A DNA stretch of 64,000 nt, taken from positions 2,480,001 to 2,544,000 of the forward strand of contig NZ_JAPENY010000003.1 of the NCBI RefSeq assembly GCF_026341825.1, written 5' to 3'. The notes below the pieces were generated by a model. It was given only the letters and a program-made list of their open reading frames with translations, was not told the origin of the DNA and ran no database searches. Made by a program: the position numbers and the translations under genes. Position 1 is the first letter of the stretch, and each line of letters begins with the position of its first letter. This document shows, piece by piece, positions 1-8,035 of this stretch. This DNA comes from Streptomyces sp. NBC_00620. GTDB taxonomy: Bacteria; Actinomycetota; Actinomycetes; Streptomycetales; Streptomycetaceae.

Positions 1-618
1 AACGCCGCCCCGGGGACGTTCTCGGCCTTCGCGGAGCCGTCCTACCGGGACGACTGGCCGCAGCAGGAGGCGGAGCAGAACGCGTACCGGTCCGAGTACG
101 CTCCGGAAGCGGAATCCACGAAGATCGCTGACGCGGGTGAGCAGGACCGCGTAGGCTTCAGCCGTCCGGGACCGGCCCCTTCCGCCCCCCACACGCTGAC
201 CAACGCCGGTCTGCCCCGCCGCGGTGCCACCGCGAACGGCAGCGCCGGCACCAACGGCCAGCGGGCCGTGGAGCAGAGGGACCAGACGCCGCCGGCGGCG
301 GCGCCGGCGACCACGCAGGGTCCCGACGACTGGCGGTCGTCCAATGACGACCGCTGGCAGCGTGCCGAGCAGCTCAAGAAGCCCAAGGCGGGCGGGGTCA
401 CCTCGTCCGGTCTGCCGCGGCGGGTGCCCAAGGCCAACCTGGTCGAGGGAACCGCGGAATCGACCCCGCAGGGCGGCCCCCAGGTCTCCCGCGCCCCTGA
501 GGACATCCGTGGCAGGTTGAGCAACCTGCGCCGCGGTGTACAGCAGGGTCGCAATGCAGGTAGTGACACGAACGGCCAGGGCCTCGGTCCTGACAGCACC
601 TACAACCAGGAGCGTTAG
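1..618 (+). CDS. cvnA: Conservon sensor histidine kinase CvnA, C-terminal end (partial)
   Basis: Frame 1 is open from the first base to TAG at 616-618. The visible 205 residues are the low-complexity Pro/Ala/Gly-rich tail that follows the kinase core in conservon histidine kinases, with the closing segment VSRAPEDIRGRLSNLRRGV, which I recognise from that family. The catalytic and transmembrane parts lie upstream of the window. Identification rests mainly on context: the next three genes are cvnB, cvnC and cvnD in the standard order. In conservons, CvnA is a membrane sensor that forms a complex with the other three proteins, similar to a eukaryotic G-protein-coupled system. Confidence 0.88.
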   Translation, partial: NAAPGTFSAFAEPSYRDDWPQQEAEQNAYRSEYAPEAESTKIADAGEQDRVGFSRPGPAPSAPHTLTNAGLPRRGATANGSAGTNGQRAVEQRDQTPPAAAPATTQGPDDWRSSNDDRWQRAEQLKKPKAGGVTSSGLPRRVPKANLVEGTAESTPQGGPQVSRAPEDIRGRLSNLRRGVQQGRNAGSDTNGQGLGPDSTYNQER

Positions 619-619
619 T

Positions 620-1042
620 GTGAGCCCGATGAGCCAGGCGGCGCAGAACCTGAACTGGTTGATCACCAACTTCGTGGACAACACCCCTGGGGTGTCCCAC
701 ACGGTGGTGGTCTCCGCCGACGGACTCCTTCTGGCGATGTCCGACGGCTTTCCCCGTGACCGCGCCGACCAGTTGGCAGCAGTCGCATCCGGTCTGACCT
801 CGTTGACCGCGGGAGCCTCCCGCATCTTCGAGGGCGGCCATGTGAACCAGACGGTTGTGGAGATGGAGCGGGGATTCCTCTTCATCATGTCCGTTTCCGA
901 TGGTTCGTCTCTCGCCGTACTCGCACACCCGGAGGCGGACATTGGCCTCGTTGGGTACGAGATGGCACTTCTGGTGGACCGTGCAGGTACGGTCCTGACC
1001 CCGGACCTTCGAGCAGAGCTCCAGGGGAGCCTTCTCAACTAA
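620..1042 (+). CDS. cvnB: CvnB, roadblock/LC7-domain protein
   Basis: This 140-residue protein is one roadblock/LC7 domain (MSQAAQNLNWLITNFVDN at the start, then the VVSADGLLLAMS strand-turn and a long amphipathic helix). Such proteins are thought to act as a regulator or GAP-like partner of the conservon GTPase. GTG at 620 is chosen because AGGAG at 608-612 is spaced correctly before it; it lies 1 base after the cvnA stop, so the two are translationally coupled. An in-frame ATG at 629 is the alternative start. Confidence 0.93.
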   Translation: MSPMSQAAQNLNWLITNFVDNTPGVSHTVVVSADGLLLAMSDGFPRDRADQLAAVASGLTSLTAGASRIFEGGHVNQTVVEMERGFLFIMSVSDGSSLAVLAHPEADIGLVGYEMALLVDRAGTVLTPDLRAELQGSLLN

Positions 1043-1136
1043 CAGACAGACGGTGCGTCTTGGTGTCCCGAGGCCATAAGGTTTCGGGACGCGGTCCCAC
1101 ACTGCTGGGTGCCCGGCACAGTCGGAGGAGGAGAAA

Positions 1137-1736
1137 GTGGCAACACCCCCAGGCGGTTCGTCTTCGGGCAACTGGTCGTACGGCCCCGGCCAGGGGCAGG
1201 GCGGCCAGGGTGACGGTTCACAGAACCCGAACCGGTACAACTTCCCCTCCGCGCCAACCCCGCGGCATCAGCCGTACGCGCCCCAGGGCCCCCAGGGTCC
1301 CGGTCCGTCGCCGTACGACCAGCCGTCGGCGCCGCGCATCCAGCCTGTGCAACCGCAGCGCCGCAACCCTGAGCCGTCGCCCGGTGGGACGTCGCACAAC
1401 CCTCTGGTACGCCCATACGCCATGACGGGTGGCCGTACCAGGCCCCGCTACCAGCTCGCCATCGAGGCGCTGGTACACACGACCGCACAGCCGCACCAGA
1501 TGCAGGGGCAGTTGCCCGAGCATCAGCGGATCTGCAACCTCTGCCGGGAGATCAAGTCGGTGGCCGAAATCTCGGCCTTGCTGACGATCCCTCTCGGTGT
1601 GGCCAGGATTCTCGTCGCCGACTTGGCGGAGGCGGGCCTGGTCGCCATTCATCAGCCCGGCGGCGACGAGAGCGCCGGCGGCCAGCCAGCCGTGACATTG
1701 CTCGAAAGGGTGCTCAGTGGACTTCGCAAGCTCTAG
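1137..1736 (+). CDS. cvnC: CvnC, DUF742 protein
   Basis: The gene starts with GTG at 1137 behind a strong GGAGGAGGA ribosome site and encodes 199 residues. The first ~95 residues are a Gly/Pro/Gln-rich disordered region. The rest is a DUF742 winged-helix-like domain beginning near VRPYAMTGGRTRP and including HQRICNLCREIKSVAEISA and a helix-turn-helix-like LTIPLGVARILVADLAEAGL. DUF742 proteins are constant members of conservons, where CvnC binds the other subunits at the membrane. It overlaps cvnD by 20 bases. Confidence 0.93.
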   Translation: MATPPGGSSSGNWSYGPGQGQGGQGDGSQNPNRYNFPSAPTPRHQPYAPQGPQGPGPSPYDQPSAPRIQPVQPQRRNPEPSPGGTSHNPLVRPYAMTGGRTRPRYQLAIEALVHTTAQPHQMQGQLPEHQRICNLCREIKSVAEISALLTIPLGVARILVADLAEAGLVAIHQPGGDESAGGQPAVTLLERVLSGLRKL

Positions 1737-2298
1737 CGGAGGGCCTTCCCGCTCCACCACGTCCGCGAAGATCGTGGTGGCGGGCGGCTTCGGCGTGGGC
1801 AAGACCACGTTCGTCGGGGCCGTCTCGGAGATCAACCCGCTGCGCACAGAGGCCGTCATGACGTCCGCGTCCGCGGGCATCGACGACCTCACGCACACCG
1901 GAGACAAGACGACGACCACCGTCGCCATGGACTTCGGACGCATCACCCTGGACCAGGACCTGATCCTGTACCTCTTCGGCACTCCCGGCCAGGACCGCTT
2001 CTGGTTCATGTGGGACGACCTGGTCCGCGGCGCCATCGGTGCCATCGTCCTGGTCGACACCCGCCGTCTCGCCGACTGCTTCCCGGCGGTCGACTACTTC
2101 GAGAACAGCGGTCTGCCCTTCGTGATCGCCCTCAACGGCTTCGACGGCAGCCAGCCGTACAACCCGGACGAGGTTCGCGAGGCCCTGCAGATCGGCCCGG
2201 ACACCCCGATCATCACGACGGACGCCCGCCACCGCGCGGACGCCAAGTCGGCGCTGATCACGCTCGTGGAGCACGCGCTGATGGCGCGGCTGCGCTAG
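1717..2298 (+). CDS. cvnD: CvnD, conservon small GTPase
   Basis: This 193-residue protein is a bacterial Ras-like GTPase of the MglA/conservon group. The P-loop is GGFGVGKTTFVG (about residues 23-34), the switch II region is LFGTPGQDRFWFMW, and the base-recognition segment is IALNGFDG, with N-G-F-D in the NKxD position. GTG at 1717 overlaps the end of cvnC, so translation is coupled. It completes the conservon set, in which the GTPase is regulated by the CvnA/B/C complex. A strong terminator follows directly. Confidence 0.95.
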   Translation: MDFASSSGGPSRSTTSAKIVVAGGFGVGKTTFVGAVSEINPLRTEAVMTSASAGIDDLTHTGDKTTTTVAMDFGRITLDQDLILYLFGTPGQDRFWFMWDDLVRGAIGAIVLVDTRRLADCFPAVDYFENSGLPFVIALNGFDGSQPYNPDEVREALQIGPDTPIITTDARHRADAKSALITLVEHALMARLR

Positions 2299-2317
2299 CA
2301 GCACGGACAGCAGACGA

Positions 2318-2351
2318 GTAGGCGGGCCCTCCTGATGGAGGGCCCGCCTAC
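2318..2351 (+). terminator. Terminator of the conservon operon
   Basis: A perfect 15-bp stem (2318-2332 with 2337-2351) closes on the tetraloop TGAT and is followed by CTTGTTT. It lies 19 bases after the cvnD stop. Confidence 0.9.
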
Positions 2352-2416
2352 TTGTTTCCGCCGCGACGTCGGGACGCGGGGCCGCGGTTCTCGCCGGTTG
2401 CGAACCCCGCGCATGA

Positions 2417-2454
2417 GGAAGGGGGCCCGCACTGTGAAGTGCGGGCCCCCTTCC
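2417..2454. terminator. Second perfect hairpin between convergent operons
   Basis: A 17-bp perfect stem (2417-2433 with 2438-2454) with loop GTGA lies 22 bp beyond the accE stop codon. It probably ends the minus-strand acc transcript and may work in both directions. Confidence 0.85.
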
Positions 2455-2476
2455 CTGCGTTCAAGCGACGCGCAGC

Positions 2477-2674
2477 CTAGCCGTGCCAGCTGTGCGGTGC
2501 CCGGAAGCCGGGCTCGCGCTCCAGGCGGCGCCAGCCGGCCTTGGGGCGGGCGGAGTTGTGGGACGTGGCGGAAGCGGGCGCGGCCGCCGCGCGAGCCAGC
2601 AGGATGGCCGTGATGGCGGCGACTTCCTCGGGCTCGGCGTGGCCCTTCTCGACGCGGATGTCAGGGGTGTCCAT
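2477..2674 (-). CDS. accE: Acyl-CoA carboxylase epsilon subunit
   Basis: A small protein of 65 residues with the pattern of actinobacterial acyl-CoA carboxylase epsilon subunits: a charged N-terminus (MDTPDIRVEKGHAEPEEVAA), an Ala-rich helix (ITAILLARAAAA), and a C-terminal W-x-R segment (AGWRRLEREPGFRAPHSW). In Streptomyces this subunit bridges the biotinylated alpha chain and the carboxyltransferase beta chain and is needed for full activity. It is 57 bp downstream of the beta-subunit gene and is probably co-transcribed. Confidence 0.93.
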   Translation of the reverse strand: MDTPDIRVEKGHAEPEEVAAITAILLARAAAAPASATSHNSARPKAGWRRLEREPGFRAPHSWHG

Positions 2675-2731
2675 AGATTTCAGTCTCCGTGAGAGAGGTT
2701 TCCGCAGCGCTGCCGCGGAGGAACCGCAGGG

Positions 2732-4321
2732 TTACTGCGGGGGGTTGCCGTGCTTGCGGGAGGGCAGGTCCGCGTGCTTGGAGTGCAGCATCGCGAGGGA
2801 CTTGACGAGCACCTCGCGGGTCTCGGCGGGGTCGATGACGTCGTCGACAAGGCCCCGCTCGGCCGCGTAGTAGGGGTGCATCAGCTCGGCCTTGTACTCC
2901 TTGACCATGCGTACGCGCATCGCCTCGGGGTCCTCCGCCTCCGCGATCTGGCGGCGGAAGATGACGTTCGCTGCGCCTTCCGCGCCCATCACGGCGATCT
3001 CGTTCGTCGGCCAGGCGAACGTGAGGTCCGCGCCGATGGACTGGCTGTCCATGACGATGTACGCACCTCCGTACGCCTTGCGCAGGATCAGCGAGATCCT
3101 CGGCACCGTCGCGTTGCAATACGCGTACAGCAGCTTCGCGCCGTGCCGGATGATTCCGCCGTGCTCCTGGTCGACACCGGGAAGGAACCCGGGGACATCC
3201 AGAAGAGTGACGATCGGGATGTTAAAAGCGTCACACATCTGGACAAAGCGCGCAGCTTTTTCGGAGGCCTCGATGTCCAGCACACCCGCGAGCGACTGCG
3301 GCTGGTTGGCGACGATGCCGACGACCTGGCCGTCGAGACGGGCCAGTGCGCAGATGATGTTGCGGGCCCAACGCTCGTGCACCTCAAGGTAGTCGCCGTC
3401 GTCGACGAGCTCCTCGATCACCTTCGTCATGTCGTACGGGCGGTTGCCGTCCGCGGGAACCAGGTCGAGGAGGACGTCCGAGCGACGGTCGGCGGGGTCC
3501 TCGGACGCGACGCGCGGCGGGTTCTCACGGTTGTTCTGCGGGAGCATCGACAGGAGGTAGCGCACCTCGGCGATGCAGGTCTCCTCGTCGTCGTACGCGA
3601 AGTGCGCGACGCCGGAGGTCTCGGCGTGCACGTCGGCGCCACCCAGGCCGTTCTGGGTGATCTCCTCGCCGGTGACGGCCTTGACGACGTCCGGGCCCGT
3701 GATGAACATCTGCGAGGTCTCGCGGACCATGAACACGAAGTCGGTGAGGGCGGGGCTGTAGGCCGCACCGCCCGCGCACGGGCCGAGCATCACGCTGATC
3801 TGCGGGATGACACCGGAGGCCCTGGTGTTGCGCTGGAAGATGCCGCCGTAGCCGGCGAGCGCCGAGACGCCCTCCTGGATACGGGCTCCCGCGCCGTCGT
3901 TGAGGGAGACCAGCGGCGCTCCGGCCGCGATGGCCATGTCCATGATCTTGTGGATCTTCGTGGCGTGGGCCTCGCCCAGCGCGCCGCCGAAGATGCGGAA
4001 GTCATGGGCGTACACGAAGACCGTGCGGCCCTCGACCGTGCCCCAGCCGGTGATGACACCGTCGGTGTACGGCTTCTTCGCCTCCAGGCCGAACCCGGTC
4101 GCCCGGTGCCGGCGCAGCTGCTCGACCTCCTGGAACGAGCCCGCGTCCAGCAGGAGCTCGATACGCTCGCGCGCGGTCAGCTTGCCCTTGGCGTGCTGCG
4201 CGGCGGTCGCCTTCTCGCTGGGGCCCCGCAGCGCATCCGCACGGATCGCGTGCAGCTCGGCCACGCGCCCGCGTGCGTCCGTGGGTTCGCCTGAGGATTC
4301 GGCCTCATCCAAAACGGTCAT
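2732..4321 (-). CDS. accB: Acetyl-CoA carboxylase carboxyltransferase beta subunit
   Basis: The 529-residue product is a full carboxyltransferase of the AccB/PccB family, with N-terminal and C-terminal crotonase-type halves. Visible motifs include the acyl-CoA pocket segments SLNDGAGARIQEGV and MLGPCAGGAAYSPALTDF and the biotin-side RHGAKLLYAY. Counting gives Ile at residue 422 in GGAYIVMDSQ. In the Streptomyces enzymes, position 422 is Ile in acetyl-CoA-accepting AccB and Asp in propionyl-CoA-specific PccB, so this is the AccB type. It supplies malonyl-CoA for fatty acids and polyketides together with an alpha subunit encoded elsewhere and the epsilon subunit next door. Confidence 0.95.
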   Translation of the reverse strand: MTVLDEAESSGEPTDARGRVAELHAIRADALRGPSEKATAAQHAKGKLTARERIELLLDAGSFQEVEQLRRHRATGFGLEAKKPYTDGVITGWGTVEGRTVFVYAHDFRIFGGALGEAHATKIHKIMDMAIAAGAPLVSLNDGAGARIQEGVSALAGYGGIFQRNTRASGVIPQISVMLGPCAGGAAYSPALTDFVFMVRETSQMFITGPDVVKAVTGEEITQNGLGGADVHAETSGVAHFAYDDEETCIAEVRYLLSMLPQNNRENPPRVASEDPADRRSDVLLDLVPADGNRPYDMTKVIEELVDDGDYLEVHERWARNIICALARLDGQVVGIVANQPQSLAGVLDIEASEKAARFVQMCDAFNIPIVTLLDVPGFLPGVDQEHGGIIRHGAKLLYAYCNATVPRISLILRKAYGGAYIVMDSQSIGADLTFAWPTNEIAVMGAEGAANVIFRRQIAEAEDPEAMRVRMVKEYKAELMHPYYAAERGLVDDVIDPAETREVLVKSLAMLHSKHADLPSRKHGNPPQ

Positions 4322-4731
4322 GTAGCGACCATACGAAGTCCACCAAGGAAAGCGGGCCGTCGACTCCGTACAGTCTCCGGGCCGTTTTCCTGGTACCCCT
4401 CAACAGAACCCTGACCACAGGCAGGCGATCTGACTGCTCAGGGGGTCTCCGGCTTGTAGGGGTCGCACAAACTCGTCAGCTGAGAGCCACCTCACATTCA
4501 TGAGTGGCACATGCCATCCCTGGGGTGAACAGGCCTCCGGGGAGGCGCCTCGCCCGGACGCAAAGTAACGTCGTGAACACGTGGCGGATGATGTTGAAAC
4601 TTGAATGGAATAGGTCTACATTCCCTCTTGTTGGCATCGTTGAATCTTAAACAGAATCGATCTACTCGGTTCGACAACCTCGCGTCGCGGCTTCTGGACG
4701 AATCCGCGAACCGTCCCCCAAGGAGCACGTC
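4322..4731. other. Divergent accB/yceI promoter region
   Basis: A 410-bp gene-free stretch between the accB start and the yceI start. I see no ORF with support. The half nearest yceI is clearly richer in A/T than its surroundings and carries the 26-bp imperfect direct repeat listed separately. Confidence 0.7.
4594..4665 (+). promoter_or_regulatory. Imperfect 26-bp direct repeat before yceI
   Basis: Copy 1 at 4594-4619 begins TTGAAACTTGAATGGAAT and copy 2 at 4640-4665 begins TTGAATCTTAAACAGAAT. They match at 20 of 26 positions and start 46 bp apart. The shared core TTGAA-CTT-AA--GAAT-G-TCTAC looks like a repeated binding site for a regulator (MarR-type would be a reasonable guess), placed 70-140 bp ahead of the yceI start. 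Confidence 0.6.
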
Positions 4732-5352
4732 ATGGGCATCTTCGGCCGCAAGACCACCGACACCGACGAGACCGGCACCCCCTCGACCCCCGTCGAGGTG
4801 AGCCCCGAGCTGGCCGCACTGACCGGCGACTACGCGATCGACCCGTCGCACTCGACGATCGGCTTCGTCGCCCGCCACGCGATGGTGACGAACGTCAAGG
4901 GCGGCTTCAAGGACTTCGAGGGCACCCTGCACCTGGACGGCAGCGACCCGTCCAAATCCACCGCCTCCCTCGACGTCAAGATGGAGAGCGTCGAGACCGG
5001 TTCCGCCGACCGTGACGGTCACCTGAAGAGCGCCGACTTCTTCAAGACGGACGAGTTCCCGACCATGACCTTCCGCTCGACGGAGGCCGTGGCCCTGGGC
5101 GGCGACGACTACCGGATCACCGGCGAGCTGTCGATCCTCGGCATCACCAAGCCGCTCAGCATCGACCTGGAGTTCAACGGCGCCGCAACGGACCCGTTCG
5201 GCAACCAGCGCGTCGGCTTCGAGGGCAAGTCGGAGATCATCCGCTCGGAGTGGGGCCTCACCTGGAACGCGGCCCTGGAGACCGGTGGCGTCCTCGTCTC
5301 CGACAAGATCAAGCTGGTCTTCGACATCTCGGCGATCAAGAACGCCGCCTGA
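4732..5352 (+). CDS. YceI family protein
   Basis: The 206-residue product contains a complete YceI lipocalin-like beta-barrel (residues ~30-203), with family signatures DYAIDPSHSTIGFVARHAM, KSADFFKTDEFPTMTFRST and SILGITKPLSIDLEFNG. Members bind long polyprenoid or amphiphilic molecules. There is no signal peptide; a short charged N-terminus with a Thr/Pro linker precedes the barrel, so it is likely cytoplasmic. AAGGAG at 4720-4725 fixes the start. It is monocistronic, with a direct-repeat operator candidate upstream and a strong terminator downstream. Confidence 0.93.
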   Translation: MGIFGRKTTDTDETGTPSTPVEVSPELAALTGDYAIDPSHSTIGFVARHAMVTNVKGGFKDFEGTLHLDGSDPSKSTASLDVKMESVETGSADRDGHLKSADFFKTDEFPTMTFRSTEAVALGGDDYRITGELSILGITKPLSIDLEFNGAATDPFGNQRVGFEGKSEIIRSEWGLTWNAALETGGVLVSDKIKLVFDISAIKNAA

Positions 5353-5400
5353 GTCGGCGACAGCCCCCGACTCCCCCTCGACTCCCCCGGCACCCTGAAG

Positions 5401-5443
5401 GCGCCCGTCCTCTGATTCCCCCGTTTCAGAGGACGGGCGCTTT
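5401..5443 (+). terminator. Terminator of yceI
   Basis: A perfect 15-bp stem (5401-5415 with 5426-5440) encloses a 10-base loop and is followed by TTT. It lies 48 bp past the yceI stop codon. Confidence 0.9.
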
Positions 5444-5556
5444 GCCATGTGCAGACGCATTGTGCTTGTTACGGGCTGCCGCATGTCCGAATACGGACGT
5501 CTGCCTGTGACCCGGCCACGAGAACTTGGGCGTCAACGATGAATAGAACAGAATTG

Positions 5557-5586
5557 TTGACAATCCTGAAGACCGCGATTTACGTT
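5557..5586 (+). promoter_or_regulatory. Likely housekeeping promoter for the tannase-like gene
   Basis: The 372-bp gap before the esterase gene contains a consensus -35 TTGACA (5557-5562), an 18-bp spacer and a -10-like TACGTT (5581-5586). The -35 is embedded in the short palindrome ATTGT-TG-ACAAT (5554-5565), a possible operator. The rest of 5441-5724 shows nothing that I can support. Confidence 0.55.
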
Positions 5587-5724
5587 CGCAAGCACAAGAT
5601 CGGGTGGGGCGACACGGGTGGGCAATGCCGCCCGCACTGGCCTACAGGGCCACCGCGTGTGCGTCCGGCGCGATGGAGCCGACTCGACGGCAGCACTCGT
5701 CTGCCGCGAATGGGAGAGACCTCA

Positions 5725-7353
5725 GTGAAGCACAGGGCAGTGAAGCGCAGGACCGTCGTCATGGGCATAGGCGCGACCGCCGGAGTCGCCGCGGCCGGCG
5801 GCTTCGCATTGAGCGCGAACGCGTCGGGCACGTCGAAGTCCTCGGCTTCCTCGGACGCCCTGGTCTTCGACCCGGACGCCTACACGAAGCTGACGAAGAC
5901 CGTCACGGACACCGACGGCAACGACCACTCGGTGGTGTACCACTTCTGGAAGGCGATCACCTACGTCGCCAGCCCGGTGGACGCCACCTACCAGTCGCTC
6001 ATCGTCAGCTCCCCGGTCGAGATCGACGGCACGGCGGTCGACGCGAGCAACGCGCCGATCCTGCTCGCCAACTCCGTGGGCGGTTACATGCCCTCCTCCG
6101 TGGCCACCGCCACCGAGGTCGGCGGCGGTGGTTCGGCCATGGGCGGTGGCGGTGCGCCCTCCGGCTCGGCGGCGCCCAGCGCCTCGGCCTCCACCGCGTC
6201 CAACGCGAACGGCAACACCAACGCCACGGGTGGTGCCCTCTCCAGCAACCAGCTCCTGGCGCTGGCCGCCGGGTACGTCGTCATCGAGCCCGGCGCCCGC
6301 GGCCGTACCCTCAAGAACTCCGACGGCGAGTACTACGGCACCGCCCCGGCCGCGATCGTCGACCTCAAGGCGGCGGTCCGGTACATCAGGTCCAACAAGG
6401 GCCGCATCCCCGGCAACGTCGAGCGGATCGTCTCCGCGGGCACCAGCGCGGGCGGCGCCCTGTCCTCCCTGCTCGGCGCGTCCGGCGACAGCAAGATCTA
6501 CGACAAGTACCTCAAGGAGCTCGGCGCGGCCGACGCCTCCGACGCCATCTTCGCGACCGGTGCCTGGTGCCCGATCACCGACCTGGAGCACGCCGACGGC
6601 GCGTACGAGTTCAACTGGGGCACCAACGCCCTGAGCACCGGCAAGCAGGTCGACCAGACGGTCTCCAAGGAGCTGCAGTCGCAGTTCGCCGAGTACCAGG
6701 CCTCCCTGAAGCTGCGCGGCCTGAACGGCTTCGGCACGCTGACCGCCCGCAACTACGACGAGTACCTGGTCGAGCAGTACCTGGAGCCCTCGGCGACCAC
6801 CTACTTGGCCGGGCTGTCGGACTCCGACCGTGAGACCTACCTCGCCGCGAACACCTTCATCACCTGGTCCGGCGGCAAGGCCTCCTTCACCTGGGCCGAC
6901 TTCCTCACCCACGTGGGAGCGAGGAAGAAGGACGCGCCCTCCTTCGACGCCTTCGACCTGTCCGCCGGTGAGAACAACGAGTTCGGCGCGGACACGACCC
7001 TGGCCCGCCACTTCACGGCGTACGGCGCGAAGAACGACACCACCGGTCTGACCACCAAGCGGGTCGCGAGCGACATTGCCGAGAAGCTCGACCTGATGAA
7101 CCCGATGTACCACTTCGCCAAGAAGAACCCGGGCCGCTCGAAGCACTGGTGGATCCGCCTCGGCACCAAGGACTCCGACACCTCGCTGACGGTCTCCGCC
7201 AACATCGCGGCCGCCGCCGCGGGCCTCGGCGACGACGTCAACCACCTCTACTACTGGGACGAGGGCCACGGCTCGAACATCGACCCGGCCGACTTCATCA
7301 CCTGGATCGCCAAGGTGACGGGCCACACCAAGCGCGCCGCTGCCGCGAAGTAG
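5725..7353 (+). CDS. Secreted tannase-like alpha/beta-hydrolase
   Basis: GTG at 5725 is preferred because GGGAGAG lies just upstream; the open frame extends further 5' without support. The protein of 542 residues starts with a twin-arginine-like signal (KRRTVVMGIGATAGVAAAGG, cleavage probably after ALSANA). It carries the serine-hydrolase elbow GTSAGG and a C-terminal YYWDEGHGSN that supplies a plausible catalytic His, as in subtype B tannases and feruloyl esterases. An inserted Gly/Ser/Ala-rich loop of ~40 residues (around GGGGSAMGGGGAPSGS) separates the first beta-strands from the hydrolase core. The likely role is hydrolysis of an ester of plant phenolics outside the cell; the substrate is not proven by sequence. 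Confidence 0.8.
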   Translation: MKHRAVKRRTVVMGIGATAGVAAAGGFALSANASGTSKSSASSDALVFDPDAYTKLTKTVTDTDGNDHSVVYHFWKAITYVASPVDATYQSLIVSSPVEIDGTAVDASNAPILLANSVGGYMPSSVATATEVGGGGSAMGGGGAPSGSAAPSASASTASNANGNTNATGGALSSNQLLALAAGYVVIEPGARGRTLKNSDGEYYGTAPAAIVDLKAAVRYIRSNKGRIPGNVERIVSAGTSAGGALSSLLGASGDSKIYDKYLKELGAADASDAIFATGAWCPITDLEHADGAYEFNWGTNALSTGKQVDQTVSKELQSQFAEYQASLKLRGLNGFGTLTARNYDEYLVEQYLEPSATTYLAGLSDSDRETYLAANTFITWSGGKASFTWADFLTHVGARKKDAPSFDAFDLSAGENNEFGADTTLARHFTAYGAKNDTTGLTTKRVASDIAEKLDLMNPMYHFAKKNPGRSKHWWIRLGTKDSDTSLTVSANIAAAAAGLGDDVNHLYYWDEGHGSNIDPADFITWIAKVTGHTKRAAAAK

Positions 7354-7394
7354 CACTCGCCCACTGAGCGGCGTCCGCGTCGGATGCCACCCTC

Positions 7395-7430
7395 GCGACG
7401 CCGAGCCCGCGCACCCGGGCTCGGCGTCGC
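7395..7430 (+). terminator. Terminator of the tannase-like gene
   Basis: A perfect 15-bp stem (7395-7409 with 7416-7430) with a 6-base loop sits 42 bp past the stop codon. It has no strong U-run but matches the other terminators of this window. Confidence 0.8.
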
Positions 7431-7496
7431 TGTGTCCCCCCTTGCCCCGGGGAATAACCCGGTGCGGATCACCCACCCGGCGGATAGCCTCCGCCC

Positions 7497-7991
7497 ATGA
7501 CCTGGTTGCCCGTTGGCTTCGTACATCCCGTTCGTGTCGAGTTGCCGGGCGGGTATCACCTGCGTCCGATCACCGGGGCGGACGCGGACATCGACTACCC
7601 GACCGTGATGGGCTCGCGCGAGCGGCTGTGGTCCATCTTCGGTGAGGCGTGGGGGTGGCCGGCCGAGACGATTTCGTACGAGGCGAACAAGAAGGACCTG
7701 GAGCGGCACGAGGCTGAGATCGCCGCCCATGAGTCCTTCAACTACGTGTTGTTCGATGACGCGGGCACCGAGGAGTTCGGGTGCGTCTACATCGATCCGC
7801 CGGAGAAGACCGGTGCGGACGCCGAGATCTCGTGGTGGGTTGTGGACGGCAAGGTCGGGAGTGACCTGGAGCGGGATCTGGACGCGCTCGTGCCCCGGTG
7901 GATCGGGAACGACTGGCCATTTGAGCGGCCGCGGTTCATCGGGCGGGATCTGTCCTGGCAGGAGTGGCTGGCTCTGCCGGACGCCGGCTGA
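7497..7991 (+). CDS. GNAT-like acetyltransferase
   Basis: The 164-residue protein resembles GNAT-fold proteins seen in Streptomyces: a beta-alpha opening (YHLRPITGADADIDYPTVM), a central strand pair (FNYVLFDDAGTEEFGCVYIDPPE) and an acceptor-side strand (AEISWWVVDGKVGS). The usual Q/R-x-x-G-x-G/A acetyl-CoA loop is poorly preserved, so activity is uncertain. The gene probably uses a leaderless transcript: TAGCCT at 7485-7490 lies 6 bases before the ATG and no ribosome site is visible. Confidence 0.7.
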   Translation: MTWLPVGFVHPVRVELPGGYHLRPITGADADIDYPTVMGSRERLWSIFGEAWGWPAETISYEANKKDLERHEAEIAAHESFNYVLFDDAGTEEFGCVYIDPPEKTGADAEISWWVVDGKVGSDLERDLDALVPRWIGNDWPFERPRFIGRDLSWQEWLALPDAG

Positions 7992-8035
7992 CTCCGGAGG
8001 CGGGGTTACCGAAGGCGGCGCTACCGGACGCGGGG

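Noticed and set aside
5449..5724. Extended N-terminus of the tannase-like protein
   Set aside because: The frame is open, but the added residues precede a good signal peptide and ribosome site, and a promoter lies inside this stretch.
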